Assembly (NCBI RefSeq): GCF_000797495.1
Contig: NZ_JTGN01000001.1
Span: 503,501-567,500 of the forward strand
Direction of reading: 5' to 3'
From: Robinsoniella peoriensis
GTDB taxonomy: Bacteria > Bacillota > Clostridia > Lachnospirales > Lachnospiraceae
Length of the DNA stretch: 64,000 nucleotides
In this document: positions 1 to 8,903 of the stretch, piece by piece
Layout of the letters: each line of letters opens with the position of its first letter
How positions within the stretch are numbered: position 1 is the first letter of the stretch
Made by a program: the position numbers and the translations under genes
Notes under the pieces: generated by a model
Seen by the model: only the letters and a program-made list of their open reading frames with translations
Told to the model about the DNA's origin: nothing
Databases searched by the model: none

Positions 1-976
1 AGCCGCCGTAGTTTCCATCCTGTCCGCGGTTATCATTGCCGCGGCTATCATTCCCTCTGTCACCATAGCTGTTATGAATCTGATCCAGTTCATCTTTTGA
101 TATAACAACCGTTCTTGCATTATTATTAATAGGGGTCAGCTGAACAAAGTCCCCATCCGGATTTACCAGCGATTCTTTTAAGTCATGAATCAGTTCCGTC
201 ATATCATTATAACGCCTGTCCGGACTTTTCTGGGTACACTTTGCAATAATCTGAACCGTACTGTATGGAAGATCGGGAACAAATTTATGAGGTGACGGCA
301 TTTCCTCCTGCAGATGCTTGATCGCAATTGCAACCGTAGAGTCACCATCAAACGGAACATGGCCTGTCAGCATTTCAAAAAGTGTAATACCAAGTGAATA
401 GATATCACTCTTCGCATCGCTGTAACCTCCTCTCGCCTGCTCCGGTGAACTGTAATGTACAGACCCCATCACATTGGAGCTTATGGTATTGGAGGAAGCA
501 GCCCTGGCTATTCCAAAATCTGTTACTTTTACTTTACCATCTGTAGAAATGATGATATTCTGGGGCTTTACATCACGATGCACAATACCCTTCTTATGTG
601 CCGCCTGTAAGCCCATGGAAACCTGCACCGCAATGCTGGTCGCTTCACGAACCGCAAGTCTTCCTTTTTTTCCTATATAATCCTTTAATGTAATTCCTTC
701 AACTAACTCCATTACAATAAAGTAGATTCCATGATCGTCCCCTACATCATAGACATTAACAATATTTGGATGCGCAAGGCCTGCTGCAGCCTGTGCCTCC
801 ACCCGGAATTTGGAAATAAACGCTGTGTCATCCCGAAATTCCTGTTTGAGCACCTTGACCGCTACAAACCGATTCAGCTTATGGTCTTTCGCCTTATAGA
901 CATCCGCCATACCGCCGGCACCAATTCTGCCTACGATTTCATAACGTTCCTGGATAAACATTCCTTCTTTTAACAT
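1..976 (-). CDS. prkC: Ser/Thr protein kinase PrkC, C-terminal part cut by window edge
   Basis: Hanks-type serine/threonine kinase. The reading frame begins at an ATG at 976 and is open to the left edge, so about 325 residues are visible. Seen: glycine-rich loop GAGGMADVY near residue 20, ATP lysine in AVKVLK near 40, catalytic VHRDVKPQN near 135, DFG near 155 and an activation segment ending in SPEQA. After residue about 280 comes a linker rich in Arg, Gly, Asn and Asp that would lead to a membrane segment and PASTA domains in the family, but these lie outside the window. The start codon overlaps the prpC stop (TAATG), so the phosphatase and kinase are translationally coupled. Members of this family sense muropeptides and control cell-wall and translation targets. 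Confidence 0.95.
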   Translation of the reverse strand, partial: MLKEGMFIQERYEIVGRIGAGGMADVYKAKDHKLNRFVAVKVLKQEFRDDTAFISKFRVEAQAAAGLAHPNIVNVYDVGDDHGIYFIVMELVEGITLKDYIGKKGRLAVREATSIAVQVSMGLQAAHKKGIVHRDVKPQNIIISTDGKVKVTDFGIARAASSNTISSNVMGSVHYSSPEQARGGYSDAKSDIYSLGITLFEMLTGHVPFDGDSTVAIAIKHLQEEMPSPHKFVPDLPYSTVQIIAKCTQKSPDRRYNDMTELIHDLKESLVNPDGDFVQLTPINNNARTVVISKDELDQIHNSYGDRGNDSRGNDNRGQDGNYGG

Positions 977-1713
977 TATTCCACCTCACCTGTCAACGGT
1001 TCTATCAAAACAACCGCAATATTATCTTTACCACCATTTTGATTCGCCCTTGCAATCAGTTCGTTTCCAATCCACTGTAGATTGGGTCCGCTTTTTACAA
1101 TTTTCTCTATTTCTGCGTCCTCTATCATGTTGCTTAACCCATCTGAACACATCAAAATGATGTCTCCCCTCTGAAGCCTCATGTCAAAAAAGTCTATTAC
1201 CACTTTCTTTCTGGCCCCAATTGCTCTTGTAATAATATTTTTATCCGGATGATTCCTAGCCTGTTCCCGGTTGATCTCACCAATCCTGACCATCTCTTCT
1301 ACAAGAGAATGATCTTTTGTAATCTGTAAAATTTTATCACTGATCAGATACAGCCTGCTGTCCCCTACATTTGCCACATACAGATATTGCCCGATGATTG
1401 TCGCTACCACCAGGGTGGTCCCCATACCCGCCAATGCCTCGGATGAACTTGATTTTTCCATAACTTTATTATTTGCAGTTTCGATTGCTGAACGTATTAT
1501 TTTTATCGGATTTGTATCCTGGTTTTTACGGATATCCTCAAGCAATACCTCCACCGTATAGCTGGAAGCCTCATCGCCTGCGTTATGTCCGCCCATACCA
1601 TCTGCAACTACAAAAAGATTTGGAAGATTCCCCACAAGCCCACCAGAAGCATAAACGAAATCCTGGTTTGTTGTCCTTTTTTGCCCTACATCCGTAACGC
1701 AATATGATTTCAT
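976..1713 (-). CDS. prpC: PP2C-type protein phosphatase (PrpC/Stp)
   Basis: Metal-dependent Ser/Thr phosphatase of 245 residues, the usual size, expected to reverse PrkC phosphorylation in the cytoplasm. Metal-site motifs of the PPM family are in order: VADGMGGH near residue 38, MGTTLV near 97, VGDSRLY near 115, CSDGLSNM near 188 and GGKDNIAVV near 227. An AAAGGAGAGG ribosome site precedes the ATG. It lies 31 bases after rlmN and overlaps the kinase start by one base, the standard rlmN-prpC-prkC order of Clostridia and Bacilli. Confidence 0.96.
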   Translation of the reverse strand: MKSYCVTDVGQKRTTNQDFVYASGGLVGNLPNLFVVADGMGGHNAGDEASSYTVEVLLEDIRKNQDTNPIKIIRSAIETANNKVMEKSSSSEALAGMGTTLVVATIIGQYLYVANVGDSRLYLISDKILQITKDHSLVEEMVRIGEINREQARNHPDKNIITRAIGARKKVVIDFFDMRLQRGDIILMCSDGLSNMIEDAEIEKIVKSGPNLQWIGNELIARANQNGGKDNIAVVLIEPLTGEVE

Positions 1714-1744
1714 GTTTCTTCCTCTCCTTTACAATTTATGACAC

Positions 1745-2782
1745 TTAAACTTTTTCCATATAACTTCTGCGTAACTGTCCACAGGCGCCATTGATATCTC
1801 TGCCCATTTCTCTTCTTATAGTAACATTAATTCCACATTTTTCAAGTTTATTTTTGAAATTGTCAATAACTTTTTTCTGGGATTGAACATAATCCCGTTC
1901 CTTAATCGGATTCACAGGAATCAGATTTACATGACAGTTTAACGGCTTAACCAATGCGGCCAGTTCATCTGCATCTTCCTTTTTGTCGTTCACACCGCCA
2001 ACCAGGCTGTACTCAAAAGTAATCCGCCTGCCTGTTTTTTCAAAATAATACTTGCATGCATCGATTACTTCATCCAGGCTGTATTTATTGGATATTGGCA
2101 TTAGTTCAAGCCTCTTTGCCTGGTTAGATGCATGAAGAGACAGCGCCAGGGTAATCTGTAACTGTTCATCTGCAAGCTGTTTCATCCTGGGAACGATTCC
2201 GCATGTGGAAACAGTAATATTTCGCTGGCTGATATTCAGCCCGTGTTCGTCTGTAAGCATCTGGAAAAATTTCAATATATTGTCATAATTGTCGAGAGGT
2301 TCACCCGTTCCCATTACAACGACATTGCTAACCCGCTCCCCAGACAGCTTCTGGATCCGGTAAATCTGGTCCAGCATTTCTGCTGCCGTAAGATTCCGGG
2401 TCCATCCTCCAATCGTCGAAGCACAGAAACGGCATCCCATCTTACACCCCACCTGGGAAGAAATACACACGGAATTCCCGTGTTTATATCGCATGAGTAC
2501 ACTTTCAATTACATTTTGATCCTTCAGTTCAAATAAGTATTTTTGTGTCCCGTCTATCTGAGAAGTGAGTACTTCCGCTACCGAAAGACATGTACAATCA
2601 TAATGCTCTGTCAGTGTATCTCTGAGATTTTTGGATAAATTCGTCATTTCATTAGGCGAATCTGCCAGTTTTTGATGTATCCACTGATAAATCTGACCCG
2701 CCCGAAACGGTTTTTCTCCAATCTTTGCCATCTCCGCTTTCATCTCTTGAAAATCAAGCGTCTTTAAATCTACTTTTCCCAT
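1745..2782 (-). CDS. rlmN: 23S rRNA (adenine-2503-C2)/tRNA methyltransferase RlmN
   Basis: Radical SAM enzyme that methylates C2 of A2503 in 23S rRNA (and A37 of some tRNAs). Length 345 residues is typical. The radical SAM cluster motif is CKMGCRFC near residue 113 (CX3CX2C), a GTGEPLDN motif follows near 158, and the C-terminal GACGQLRR carries the second catalytic cysteine that takes the methyl group. The gene follows rsmB by 4 bases. No Cfr-type feature was noted that would point to C8 methylation and drug resistance. Confidence 0.96.
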   Translation of the reverse strand: MGKVDLKTLDFQEMKAEMAKIGEKPFRAGQIYQWIHQKLADSPNEMTNLSKNLRDTLTEHYDCTCLSVAEVLTSQIDGTQKYLFELKDQNVIESVLMRYKHGNSVCISSQVGCKMGCRFCASTIGGWTRNLTAAEMLDQIYRIQKLSGERVSNVVVMGTGEPLDNYDNILKFFQMLTDEHGLNISQRNITVSTCGIVPRMKQLADEQLQITLALSLHASNQAKRLELMPISNKYSLDEVIDACKYYFEKTGRRITFEYSLVGGVNDKKEDADELAALVKPLNCHVNLIPVNPIKERDYVQSQKKVIDNFKNKLEKCGINVTIRREMGRDINGACGQLRRSYMEKV

Positions 2783-2786
2783 TTCA

Positions 2787-4142
2787 CTAACCTATCCTCT
2801 TAAATCTTGCCATAAAGAATCCGTCTGTCTTGTGAATTCCCGGCAATAACTGCAGATAACCTGCTTTTGTGGTTTTACTTCTCAGTTCTTCACAGATATA
2901 CGGATCAATGCTTTCCAGCTGGAAAGGATAATTATCCAAAAACCATTTAACATTAAACTGATTCTCATCTGCTCCTATGGTGCAGGTACTGTAAATCAGG
3001 GTTCCGCCAACTTTTACATAAGGGTAAACTGTATCCAGTATCTTCCGCTGCAGCTTAACCAGTTCCTGCTGCTTTGTCTCTGTCATTTTATATTTAATAT
3101 CTGTTTTTTTACCAATTACACCCAGGCCTGAGCAAGGAAGGTCTGCCAGCAGAATATCTGCCTTTTCCACTGATGCACCATCGAATACCGTAGCATCCTG
3201 ACGTACGGCTATCATATTAATAAGTCCGACCCGCTCGATATTTTCCAGCATCATATCAACTTTATAATCCGTAATATCTCTTGCTTCCACATGTCCGCTG
3301 CCATTTAGCTTATCTGCTAAATGAAGGCTTTTTCCTCCCGGTGCCGCACAGACATCGATGCAGTAGTCTCCAAACTTCGGCGCTGCTATCTCCGCAACCA
3401 GCATGGAACTTACATCCTGTACCTGGAACATTCCTTCTTTAAATGCATTGATGGCCTGCATATAATTATAATCAGAGATCTCCAGTGCATAATCCAGGTA
3501 CGAAACATCTTCTGCCGTGATATTCTGCTCTTTTAGACTTGCCTTTACTTCTTCTTTTGATGCCTTATTCAGATTACAGCGGATACTGGTCTTCTGGTCT
3601 TTCTCAAAATTAGTGCAGACCATTTCAACGGTTTTCAGATCATACTGTCCCAGCCATTTTCTCAATATCCATTCCGGCATGGAGTACCTTACCGAAAGAT
3701 AATGAAGGGGATCCTTTACCGGATCCGGGTACTCAACCTTGTCTATTCCTCTTGCTATACTTCGAAGCACTCCGTTTACAAATCCTTTTAAGCTGTAAAA
3801 CCCGCGCTTCTGGGCTATTTTTACAGCTTCATTACAGACTGCCGAATCCGGAATGCTGTCCATATATTTAATCTGATACACTGACATCCGCAGAAGATTG
3901 CGGATTAAAGGCTTCATATTTGCCACCTTTACCGTAGAAAACTGCTCCAGAATATAATCCATCTGAAGCATATACTCTATGGTTCCCTCCGCAAGCCTCG
4001 TAATGAATGCCCTGTCCCTTTTTTCTAAATACTGATACTTCTCCAGGACGCCGCGGATTACAACATGACTATATTCTTCTTCCTCCGTAACCTCCATTAA
4101 AATACCCAGTACAATTTCTCTTAAGTTCACCGTTTTAGTCAC
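2787..4142 (-). CDS. rsmB: 16S rRNA (cytosine-967-C5)-methyltransferase RsmB
   Basis: 451-residue two-domain enzyme: an N-terminal NusB-like RNA-binding domain (about 1-150) and a C-terminal SAM-dependent m5C methyltransferase. Seen: QDVSSMLVAE, SAM-binding CAAPGGKS, DLPCSGLGVIGK motif IV and the YSTCTI catalytic cysteine. The start is GTG at 4142 with GGAGGAAGG nine bases upstream. It overlaps the 3' end of the zinc peptidase gene by 8 bases, so the two are probably coupled. Confidence 0.94.
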   Translation of the reverse strand: MTKTVNLREIVLGILMEVTEEEEYSHVVIRGVLEKYQYLEKRDRAFITRLAEGTIEYMLQMDYILEQFSTVKVANMKPLIRNLLRMSVYQIKYMDSIPDSAVCNEAVKIAQKRGFYSLKGFVNGVLRSIARGIDKVEYPDPVKDPLHYLSVRYSMPEWILRKWLGQYDLKTVEMVCTNFEKDQKTSIRCNLNKASKEEVKASLKEQNITAEDVSYLDYALEISDYNYMQAINAFKEGMFQVQDVSSMLVAEIAAPKFGDYCIDVCAAPGGKSLHLADKLNGSGHVEARDITDYKVDMMLENIERVGLINMIAVRQDATVFDGASVEKADILLADLPCSGLGVIGKKTDIKYKMTETKQQELVKLQRKILDTVYPYVKVGGTLIYSTCTIGADENQFNVKWFLDNYPFQLESIDPYICEELRSKTTKAGYLQLLPGIHKTDGFFMARFKRIG

Positions 4143-4878
4143 GATTCCTTCCTCCTGATAGTATGATCAAACGAAGCAGCTGCAAAATAGAAGATGCCAG
4201 ACTCGCAACGTAAGTAAGTGCTGCTGCTGAAAGTACCTGCTTTACACCAGCCACCTCCTGGTCTCCGCAAATATGGGAAGACCCAAGAATTTTAACAGCA
4301 CGTGATGAAGCATTGAATTCTACTGGAAGTGTTACCAGCTGAAAAATTACCGCCAGTGTAAATAAAACGATTCCCGCTGTCATAAGCGGTCCCATTGAAA
4401 ATATCAGCCCTGCCAGGAAAATCGGCCAGAACAGTGTGGATCCCAGGTTTGCTGCGGGAACCAGAGTACTTCTGAGGATCAGAGGCTTATACTGCTCCTG
4501 ATGCTGGATTGCATGACCACATTCATGTGCCGCCACTCCGATGGCAGCCACTGAGGTTGACATGTAAGTACTATCTGATAAATTTAATGTCTTAGATCTG
4601 GGATCGTAATGGTCGGTCAGATTTCCCTGTACCCGCCGGATCCCTACATCATAAATACCTGCACCGTGAAGAATCCGCTCTGCTGCCTGCGCACCGGTAA
4701 GGCCAGACATACTGCGCACCTTGTCGTATTTTGCAAAAGTACTTTTTACCCTGGCAGAAGCGATCAATGAGATTACCAGTCCGATCAGCACCAGAATCAT
4801 AGTCGGATCATAAAGCATACCTAAACCGCCAAAACCTAATCCATAAAATCCGTTTGAACTGCTATAGCTAAGTAACAT
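4135..4878 (-). CDS. Membrane neutral zinc metallopeptidase (YugP family)
   Basis: 247-residue integral membrane zinc peptidase of the family often listed as DUF/Peptidase_Mx (YugP-like). The zinc site HECGHAIQH is near residue 118 and is preceded by a soluble stretch; hydrophobic segments flank it at about 18-40, 145-190 and 205-235. I chose the second in-frame ATG (4878) because AGAAGGG is only one base from the first ATG (4887) but about ten from this one. Substrates are unknown for the family. It is a constant neighbour of fmt and rsmB in Clostridia. Confidence 0.85.
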   Translation of the reverse strand: MLLSYSSSNGFYGLGFGGLGMLYDPTMILVLIGLVISLIASARVKSTFAKYDKVRSMSGLTGAQAAERILHGAGIYDVGIRRVQGNLTDHYDPRSKTLNLSDSTYMSTSVAAIGVAAHECGHAIQHQEQYKPLILRSTLVPAANLGSTLFWPIFLAGLIFSMGPLMTAGIVLFTLAVIFQLVTLPVEFNASSRAVKILGSSHICGDQEVAGVKQVLSAAALTYVASLASSILQLLRLIILSGGRNRD

Positions 4879-5010
4879 GATTTTCATTCCCTTCTATCAT
4901 CATCTAAGTGTGATAAATAACATTCACACTGCTTCAAGTGAGACTATTCTAACCTATTTTTTGCAAAAAACCACCGACTTCACAGTAATTTCATAAATTC
5001 TTAAACTTTT

Positions 5011-5943
5011 TTAAGATAAAAGACTGCCAACCGCTAATTGGCATCCCCGTAAAAATGCATCCACAGGCATTTTTTTCTTGCCTTCCAGCTGGACTTCCAA
5101 AAGGCTTAACATACCGTCCCCGGTCTGCACTTTTACCGAGTTTCTGGTGATTTCGGCAACCGTCCCCGGTGCTGACCCGGAATTACCTTCTTCTGCGTCA
5201 GACATCCAGATCTTCAATGTTTTCCCGTCCAGATGCGTATATGCACTGGGCCATGGATTCAATCCCCTGATCAGGCGTTCCAGTTCTGCCGCACTCTTCT
5301 TCCAGTCGATCTGCCCGTCTTCTTTTTTTAACATTCTGGCATAATCGGTGGAACTCTCTACCGGCTGTTTTTCATAAGATACCTGACCGGATTCCAGCTT
5401 GTCCAATGTTTCTATCAGCAGCTCTGCCCCCGCCTGACTAAGCTTATCAAACAGACTGCCTCCCGTTTCTTTTTTCTCAAGCTCCACCACTCTGGTTGTG
5501 ATCATATCACCGGTATCCAATCCTGCATCCATACGCATAATTGTGACTCCGGATTCCCTTTCCCCATCAATCACTGCCCACTGAATAGGTGCAGCCCCCC
5601 GGTACTTCGGTAATAATGAACCATGTACATTCAGGCATCCAAGTCTTGGAACGTCCAGGACTGCCTGGGGTATAATCTGACCAAAAGCCACCACTACAAC
5701 CACATCCGGAGAAAGTTCTTTTAATATTTCTAAAAATTCCGGATCTCTTACTTTTTTCGGCTGGTAAACAGGGATTCCTGCTTTCTCTGCCACTTCTTTT
5801 ACCGGAGGAAACTGCATTGCTTTTCCTCTGCCCTTTGGTTTGTCCGGCTGGGTTACTACTGCCAAAACCTCATGCCGGGATTCTATTAGTTTCTTCAATG
5901 TCCCCACTGCAAAATCCGGGGTTCCCATAAATACAATTTTCAA
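5011..5943 (-). CDS. fmt: Methionyl-tRNA formyltransferase, TTG start
   Basis: Transfers formyl from 10-formyl-THF to initiator Met-tRNA. Product 310 residues, family size. Motifs: KIVFMGTPDFA at the N terminus, then NVHGSLLPKYRGAAP (SLLP loop and catalytic Asn/His) and DTGDM. An upstream in-frame ATG at 5988 would add 15 residues not seen in the family; TTG at 5943 has AAAGGGT 7 bases upstream and gives the expected N terminus (LKIVFMGTP). The ATG alternative lies inside the structured element 5941-6056, another reason to reject it. Upstream of fmt the transcript carries a pseudoknot-forming repeat that also precedes argS. Confidence 0.94.
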   Translation of the reverse strand: MKIVFMGTPDFAVGTLKKLIESRHEVLAVVTQPDKPKGRGKAMQFPPVKEVAEKAGIPVYQPKKVRDPEFLEILKELSPDVVVVVAFGQIIPQAVLDVPRLGCLNVHGSLLPKYRGAAPIQWAVIDGERESGVTIMRMDAGLDTGDMITTRVVELEKKETGGSLFDKLSQAGAELLIETLDKLESGQVSYEKQPVESSTDYARMLKKEDGQIDWKKSAAELERLIRGLNPWPSAYTHLDGKTLKIWMSDAEEGNSGSAPGTVAEITRNSVKVQTGDGMLSLLEVQLEGKKKMPVDAFLRGCQLAVGSLLS

Positions 5944-6056
5944 CTTTATACCCTTTGCATATTCCAGGCCTGCCTGCAATACTGCCACTTACAAAACAGG
6001 CTGAAAGAATCAAAGCGTGGCATCCTTTCAATATCAGAATTTTCTTTCAGCCTTAT
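5941..6056 (-). ncRNA. Candidate cis-regulatory RNA in the fmt leader: pseudoknot plus hairpin next to the start codon
   Basis: Two inverted repeats interleave. Stem B arms GGCTGAAAG are at 6052-6044 and 6007-5999 (minus reading), and stem A arms TGCCAC/GTGGCA are at 6022-6017 and 5988-5983, giving order B-A-B'-A'. This is the arrangement of an H-type pseudoknot. A hairpin at 5981-5960 follows: 4 pairs, one mismatch, 5 pairs, two-base loop. It ends just before the AAAGGG ribosome site and the TTG start. The same elements precede argS with pair-preserving changes and, in part, the gatD-like gene. Function is inferred only. Confidence 0.6.
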
Positions 6057-6076
6057 AACTTTTTTCTAAAGAATGA

Positions 6077-6553
6077 CTATTCTTCTTCCTCTAAACTTTC
6101 CACATCCATCAGTTCCCCCTCCACATGGTTGGTGAACATAACTCCGTCCAGGTGATCGCACTCATGGCAGACTGCTCTTGCAAGCAATTCCGTAGCTTCC
6201 AGCGTAAATTCTTCCATATTTTCATCCAGTGCTTTCACTTTTACATAATTGGGTCTTGTTACAATGCCGGTCTTGCCAGGCAGGCTTAAACATCCTTCAT
6301 TTCCAGTCTGTTCATCCGCTTTTTCCACAATCTCAGGATTGATAAATACTCTTGGAGTTCCGTCCGTATCAATCACCACAATTCTTTTCAAAATTCCAAC
6401 CTGTGGTGCCGCAAGGCCCACTCCCATTTCCATGTACATCGTTTCAAACATATCCTCGATAAGTTCCTGGATTCTCGGAGTCATCTCTTTTACTGGTTTA
6501 CATTTCTTCGTTAAAACCGGATCCCCCATAATTCTTATCTTTCTGAGTGCCAT
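6077..6553 (-). CDS. def: Peptide deformylase
   Basis: Fe/Zn enzyme that removes formyl from nascent N-terminal Met; 158 residues. The three family motifs are present in order: GVGLAAPQVG near residue 45, EGCLSLP near 88 and HECDHLDG near 131. Start is the ATG at 6553 with GGAGGAAAG just upstream; a TTG 15 bases earlier is inside that ribosome site and is rejected. It follows priA by 50 bases and precedes fmt, so the deformylation and formylation enzymes are adjacent. Confidence 0.96.
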   Translation of the reverse strand: MALRKIRIMGDPVLTKKCKPVKEMTPRIQELIEDMFETMYMEMGVGLAAPQVGILKRIVVIDTDGTPRVFINPEIVEKADEQTGNEGCLSLPGKTGIVTRPNYVKVKALDENMEEFTLEATELLARAVCHECDHLDGVMFTNHVEGELMDVESLEEEE

Positions 6554-6602
6554 TTTACTTTCCTCCAACTCTTTTGTTTATATTATCAGGGCATCAATGT
6601 AA

Positions 6603-8825
6603 TCAATTCAGATCGAACTGTATATTTACACTTTCATATCCCTGGTTTGCTTCTATATATTGTTCCACTTTATCTTTAATCATAGTCAGTAAATCGTGTC
6701 TTTCTTCCTTCAGATATATAACTTTATGATAGATATCATTTACCTTTGCAACCGGTTCATCCGCCGGTCCGATAATGCGCACACTGGTATTTCCCGCAAT
6801 CCGTACAATAAACTTTTGCAGATAATCCATGGCCAGACTTAAATGCATCAACTCCTGACATGCTCCGTGAATTGCCATCATATTTGATGCAGGCGGATAC
6901 CCCGCCAGACTCCGATAGGCTATTTCCTGTTCGTAGAAGCTTTCGTAATCCTGATTTGCTGCTGTGATAATGCAATAGTGCTCCGGGTCATACGTCTGGA
7001 TGATGACTTCCCCTTTTTCCTCACCTCTGCCTGCTCTGCCCGCAGCCTGGGTCAGCAATTGAAAAGTACGTTCCCCTGCCCGGTAATCACTGGCATGAAG
7101 TGAAAGATCCGCCGCTAATATCCCAACCAGGGTCACATTTGGAAAATCATGCCCTTTTACAATCATCTGGGTTCCGATTAATATGTCTGCTTCCTGATTA
7201 GAAAAGGCCGACAGTATTTTTTCATGTCCATCCTTTTCTTTCGTAGTGTCCATATCCATTCTTAATATCTTTGCCTGGGGGAATTCTTTCTGTACAAACT
7301 CTTCTACCTGCTGGGTTCCCACCCGAAATCCCCTGATGAATTCAGAACCGCAGTTCGGACACTTCTCGGGCCGGGGTTCTTCGTAACCGCAATAATGGCA
7401 GACTAGCTTTCCGTTATTATGAACTGACAGGGAGACATCGCAATGAGGGCACTGAATAACATGTCCGCACATACGGCAGGAGATAAAGCCTGCATAACCT
7501 CTTCTGTTTAAGAATAACATAACCTGCTGCCTCTTATCAAGCCGGTCCTGCATCAATTCTTTTAACCTGCCGCTTATGACCGAACGGTTTCCTGTCTTAA
7601 TCTCTTTACGCATGTCTTCCACAAATACATTTGGAAGTTCACTGGTCCTTGCCCTGTTCTGCATGGTGAACAGTGTATATTCTCCAGTCTTTGCCTTATA
7701 ATAAGCATCCACTGATGGAGTTGCCGAACCAAGTACCACCTTGGCGCCTTCTAAGACACCACGCTGGATTGCAACCTCCCTGGCATGATAGCGGGGTACG
7801 CTTTCACTTTTATATGTCGGCTCATGCTCTTCATCAATAATGATGATTCCCAAATTAGGAAAGGGGGTGAACAATGCAGACCTTGGACCGATCATCACAT
7901 CGATGTCACCCTGCTTTGCCCGTTCAAACTGATCAAAACGCTCCCCCGGGGACAGCCGGGAGTTCATAATCGAAATCCGGTCTCCGAACCGTTTATAAAA
8001 ACGCATCACAGTCTGATAAGTAAGTGCAATTTCCGGGATCAGCACAATCGCCTGCTGCCCCTTATCGATTGCATGGGCAATCAGCTCCATATATACCTCT
8101 GTCTTGCCGCTGCCGGTGATCCCATGTATCAGATACGTACGTTCTTCTTTATCTTCCCAGCCGGCAATGATCTTATCTGCAATATATGCCTGTTCTTCGT
8201 TAAGCCGAAGCAGATAATCTTCTTTCATCCCCAGTTTTATGGGATTGCGGTAGACCTTCGTGGTTTTTACCTCTATGATCTGCTGTTCTGTCAGTGACTT
8301 TATGGTGCCTCCGGTAATATTCAGCTTTGTTGTTACCAGTTCATAGGGAAGCTCTTCTGCCTCTAAGAGTGCTTCCAGCAGGCGCTCTCTGGCTTTTTGG
8401 TGTTTCTTTTTATAAAATTCCAGTTTTTCTTCCGCTTCCCTTCGTTCCATGATCAGGCAGATCTGTTTTTTTTCTTTTGGTTTGACCTTTTGCTTTATGG
8501 GAATTACCGTTTTAAGCGCCTGTATCATCGTCGCACCATAATTTTCCCTAATCCAGGCCGCCAGGGCAATCAGCCTGGATTCACTGTCACTGCTGTCTGT
8601 GACGATTTCGCAGATTTCCTTCATTTTTGACGGTTCGTATTCACATTTGCGGCTGATAGAAACCACGTACCCTTTAATGAATCTGTTTCCCCTGCCAAAC
8701 GGAATCTTTACAACCATTCCTATCTGCAGGCTGCCCTGCATTTCTTGGGGAATCTGGTACTGGAATGTTCGATCCAGTTTCTCCTGTGTAATATCCACAA
8801 TAATATTTGCGTATAACTTTTGCAT
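6603..8825 (-). CDS. priA: Primosomal protein N' (replication restart helicase PriA)
   Basis: 740-residue DEAH-type 3'-5' helicase that reloads the replisome at stalled forks. Seen: N-terminal DNA-binding domain (to about 200), Walker A GITGSGKTEVY near 236, DEEH near 330, and paired zinc sites CRMCGHVIQCPHC and CHYCG...CPNC near 450-490, followed by helicase motifs IV-VI (GTQMIVKGHDFP, QAAGRAGRG). It is the first gene after murE; the short gap between them is filled by a copy of the fold-back repeat family described at 10554. Confidence 0.96.
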   Translation of the reverse strand: MQKLYANIIVDITQEKLDRTFQYQIPQEMQGSLQIGMVVKIPFGRGNRFIKGYVVSISRKCEYEPSKMKEICEIVTDSSDSESRLIALAAWIRENYGATMIQALKTVIPIKQKVKPKEKKQICLIMERREAEEKLEFYKKKHQKARERLLEALLEAEELPYELVTTKLNITGGTIKSLTEQQIIEVKTTKVYRNPIKLGMKEDYLLRLNEEQAYIADKIIAGWEDKEERTYLIHGITGSGKTEVYMELIAHAIDKGQQAIVLIPEIALTYQTVMRFYKRFGDRISIMNSRLSPGERFDQFERAKQGDIDVMIGPRSALFTPFPNLGIIIIDEEHEPTYKSESVPRYHAREVAIQRGVLEGAKVVLGSATPSVDAYYKAKTGEYTLFTMQNRARTSELPNVFVEDMRKEIKTGNRSVISGRLKELMQDRLDKRQQVMLFLNRRGYAGFISCRMCGHVIQCPHCDVSLSVHNNGKLVCHYCGYEEPRPEKCPNCGSEFIRGFRVGTQQVEEFVQKEFPQAKILRMDMDTTKEKDGHEKILSAFSNQEADILIGTQMIVKGHDFPNVTLVGILAADLSLHASDYRAGERTFQLLTQAAGRAGRGEEKGEVIIQTYDPEHYCIITAANQDYESFYEQEIAYRSLAGYPPASNMMAIHGACQELMHLSLAMDYLQKFIVRIAGNTSVRIIGPADEPVAKVNDIYHKVIYLKEERHDLLTMIKDKVEQYIEANQGYESVNIQFDLN

Positions 8826-8839
8826 TTATTCTCCTTGAG

Positions 8840-8903
8840 CGTGATTTGAAATTGCTTTCTGACTGCAGTGCATCACACTTTGCGGGAGATTTGTCTGTCT
8901 TCA
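8840..8903 (+). repeat. Partial copy (left arm) of a 156-base fold-back repeat, overlapping the murE 3' end
   Basis: About 64 bases match the left arm of the elements at 10554-10706 and 41562-41717 (shared runs include AATTGCTTTCTGAC, TCACACTTTG and GGGAGATTTGTC). The copy encodes the last seven murE codons (RQISRKV) and its TGA stop, so the element was inserted into, or became, the gene terminus. Confidence 0.75.

Noticed and set aside
5943..5988. ATG at 5988 as fmt start
   Set aside because: Extra 15 residues are not part of the family and overlap a structural repeat; TTG 5943 has a proper ribosome site.
7785..8297. 170-codon plus-strand frame inside priA
   Set aside because: Antisense shadow of a clear helicase gene; no ribosome site or similarity.
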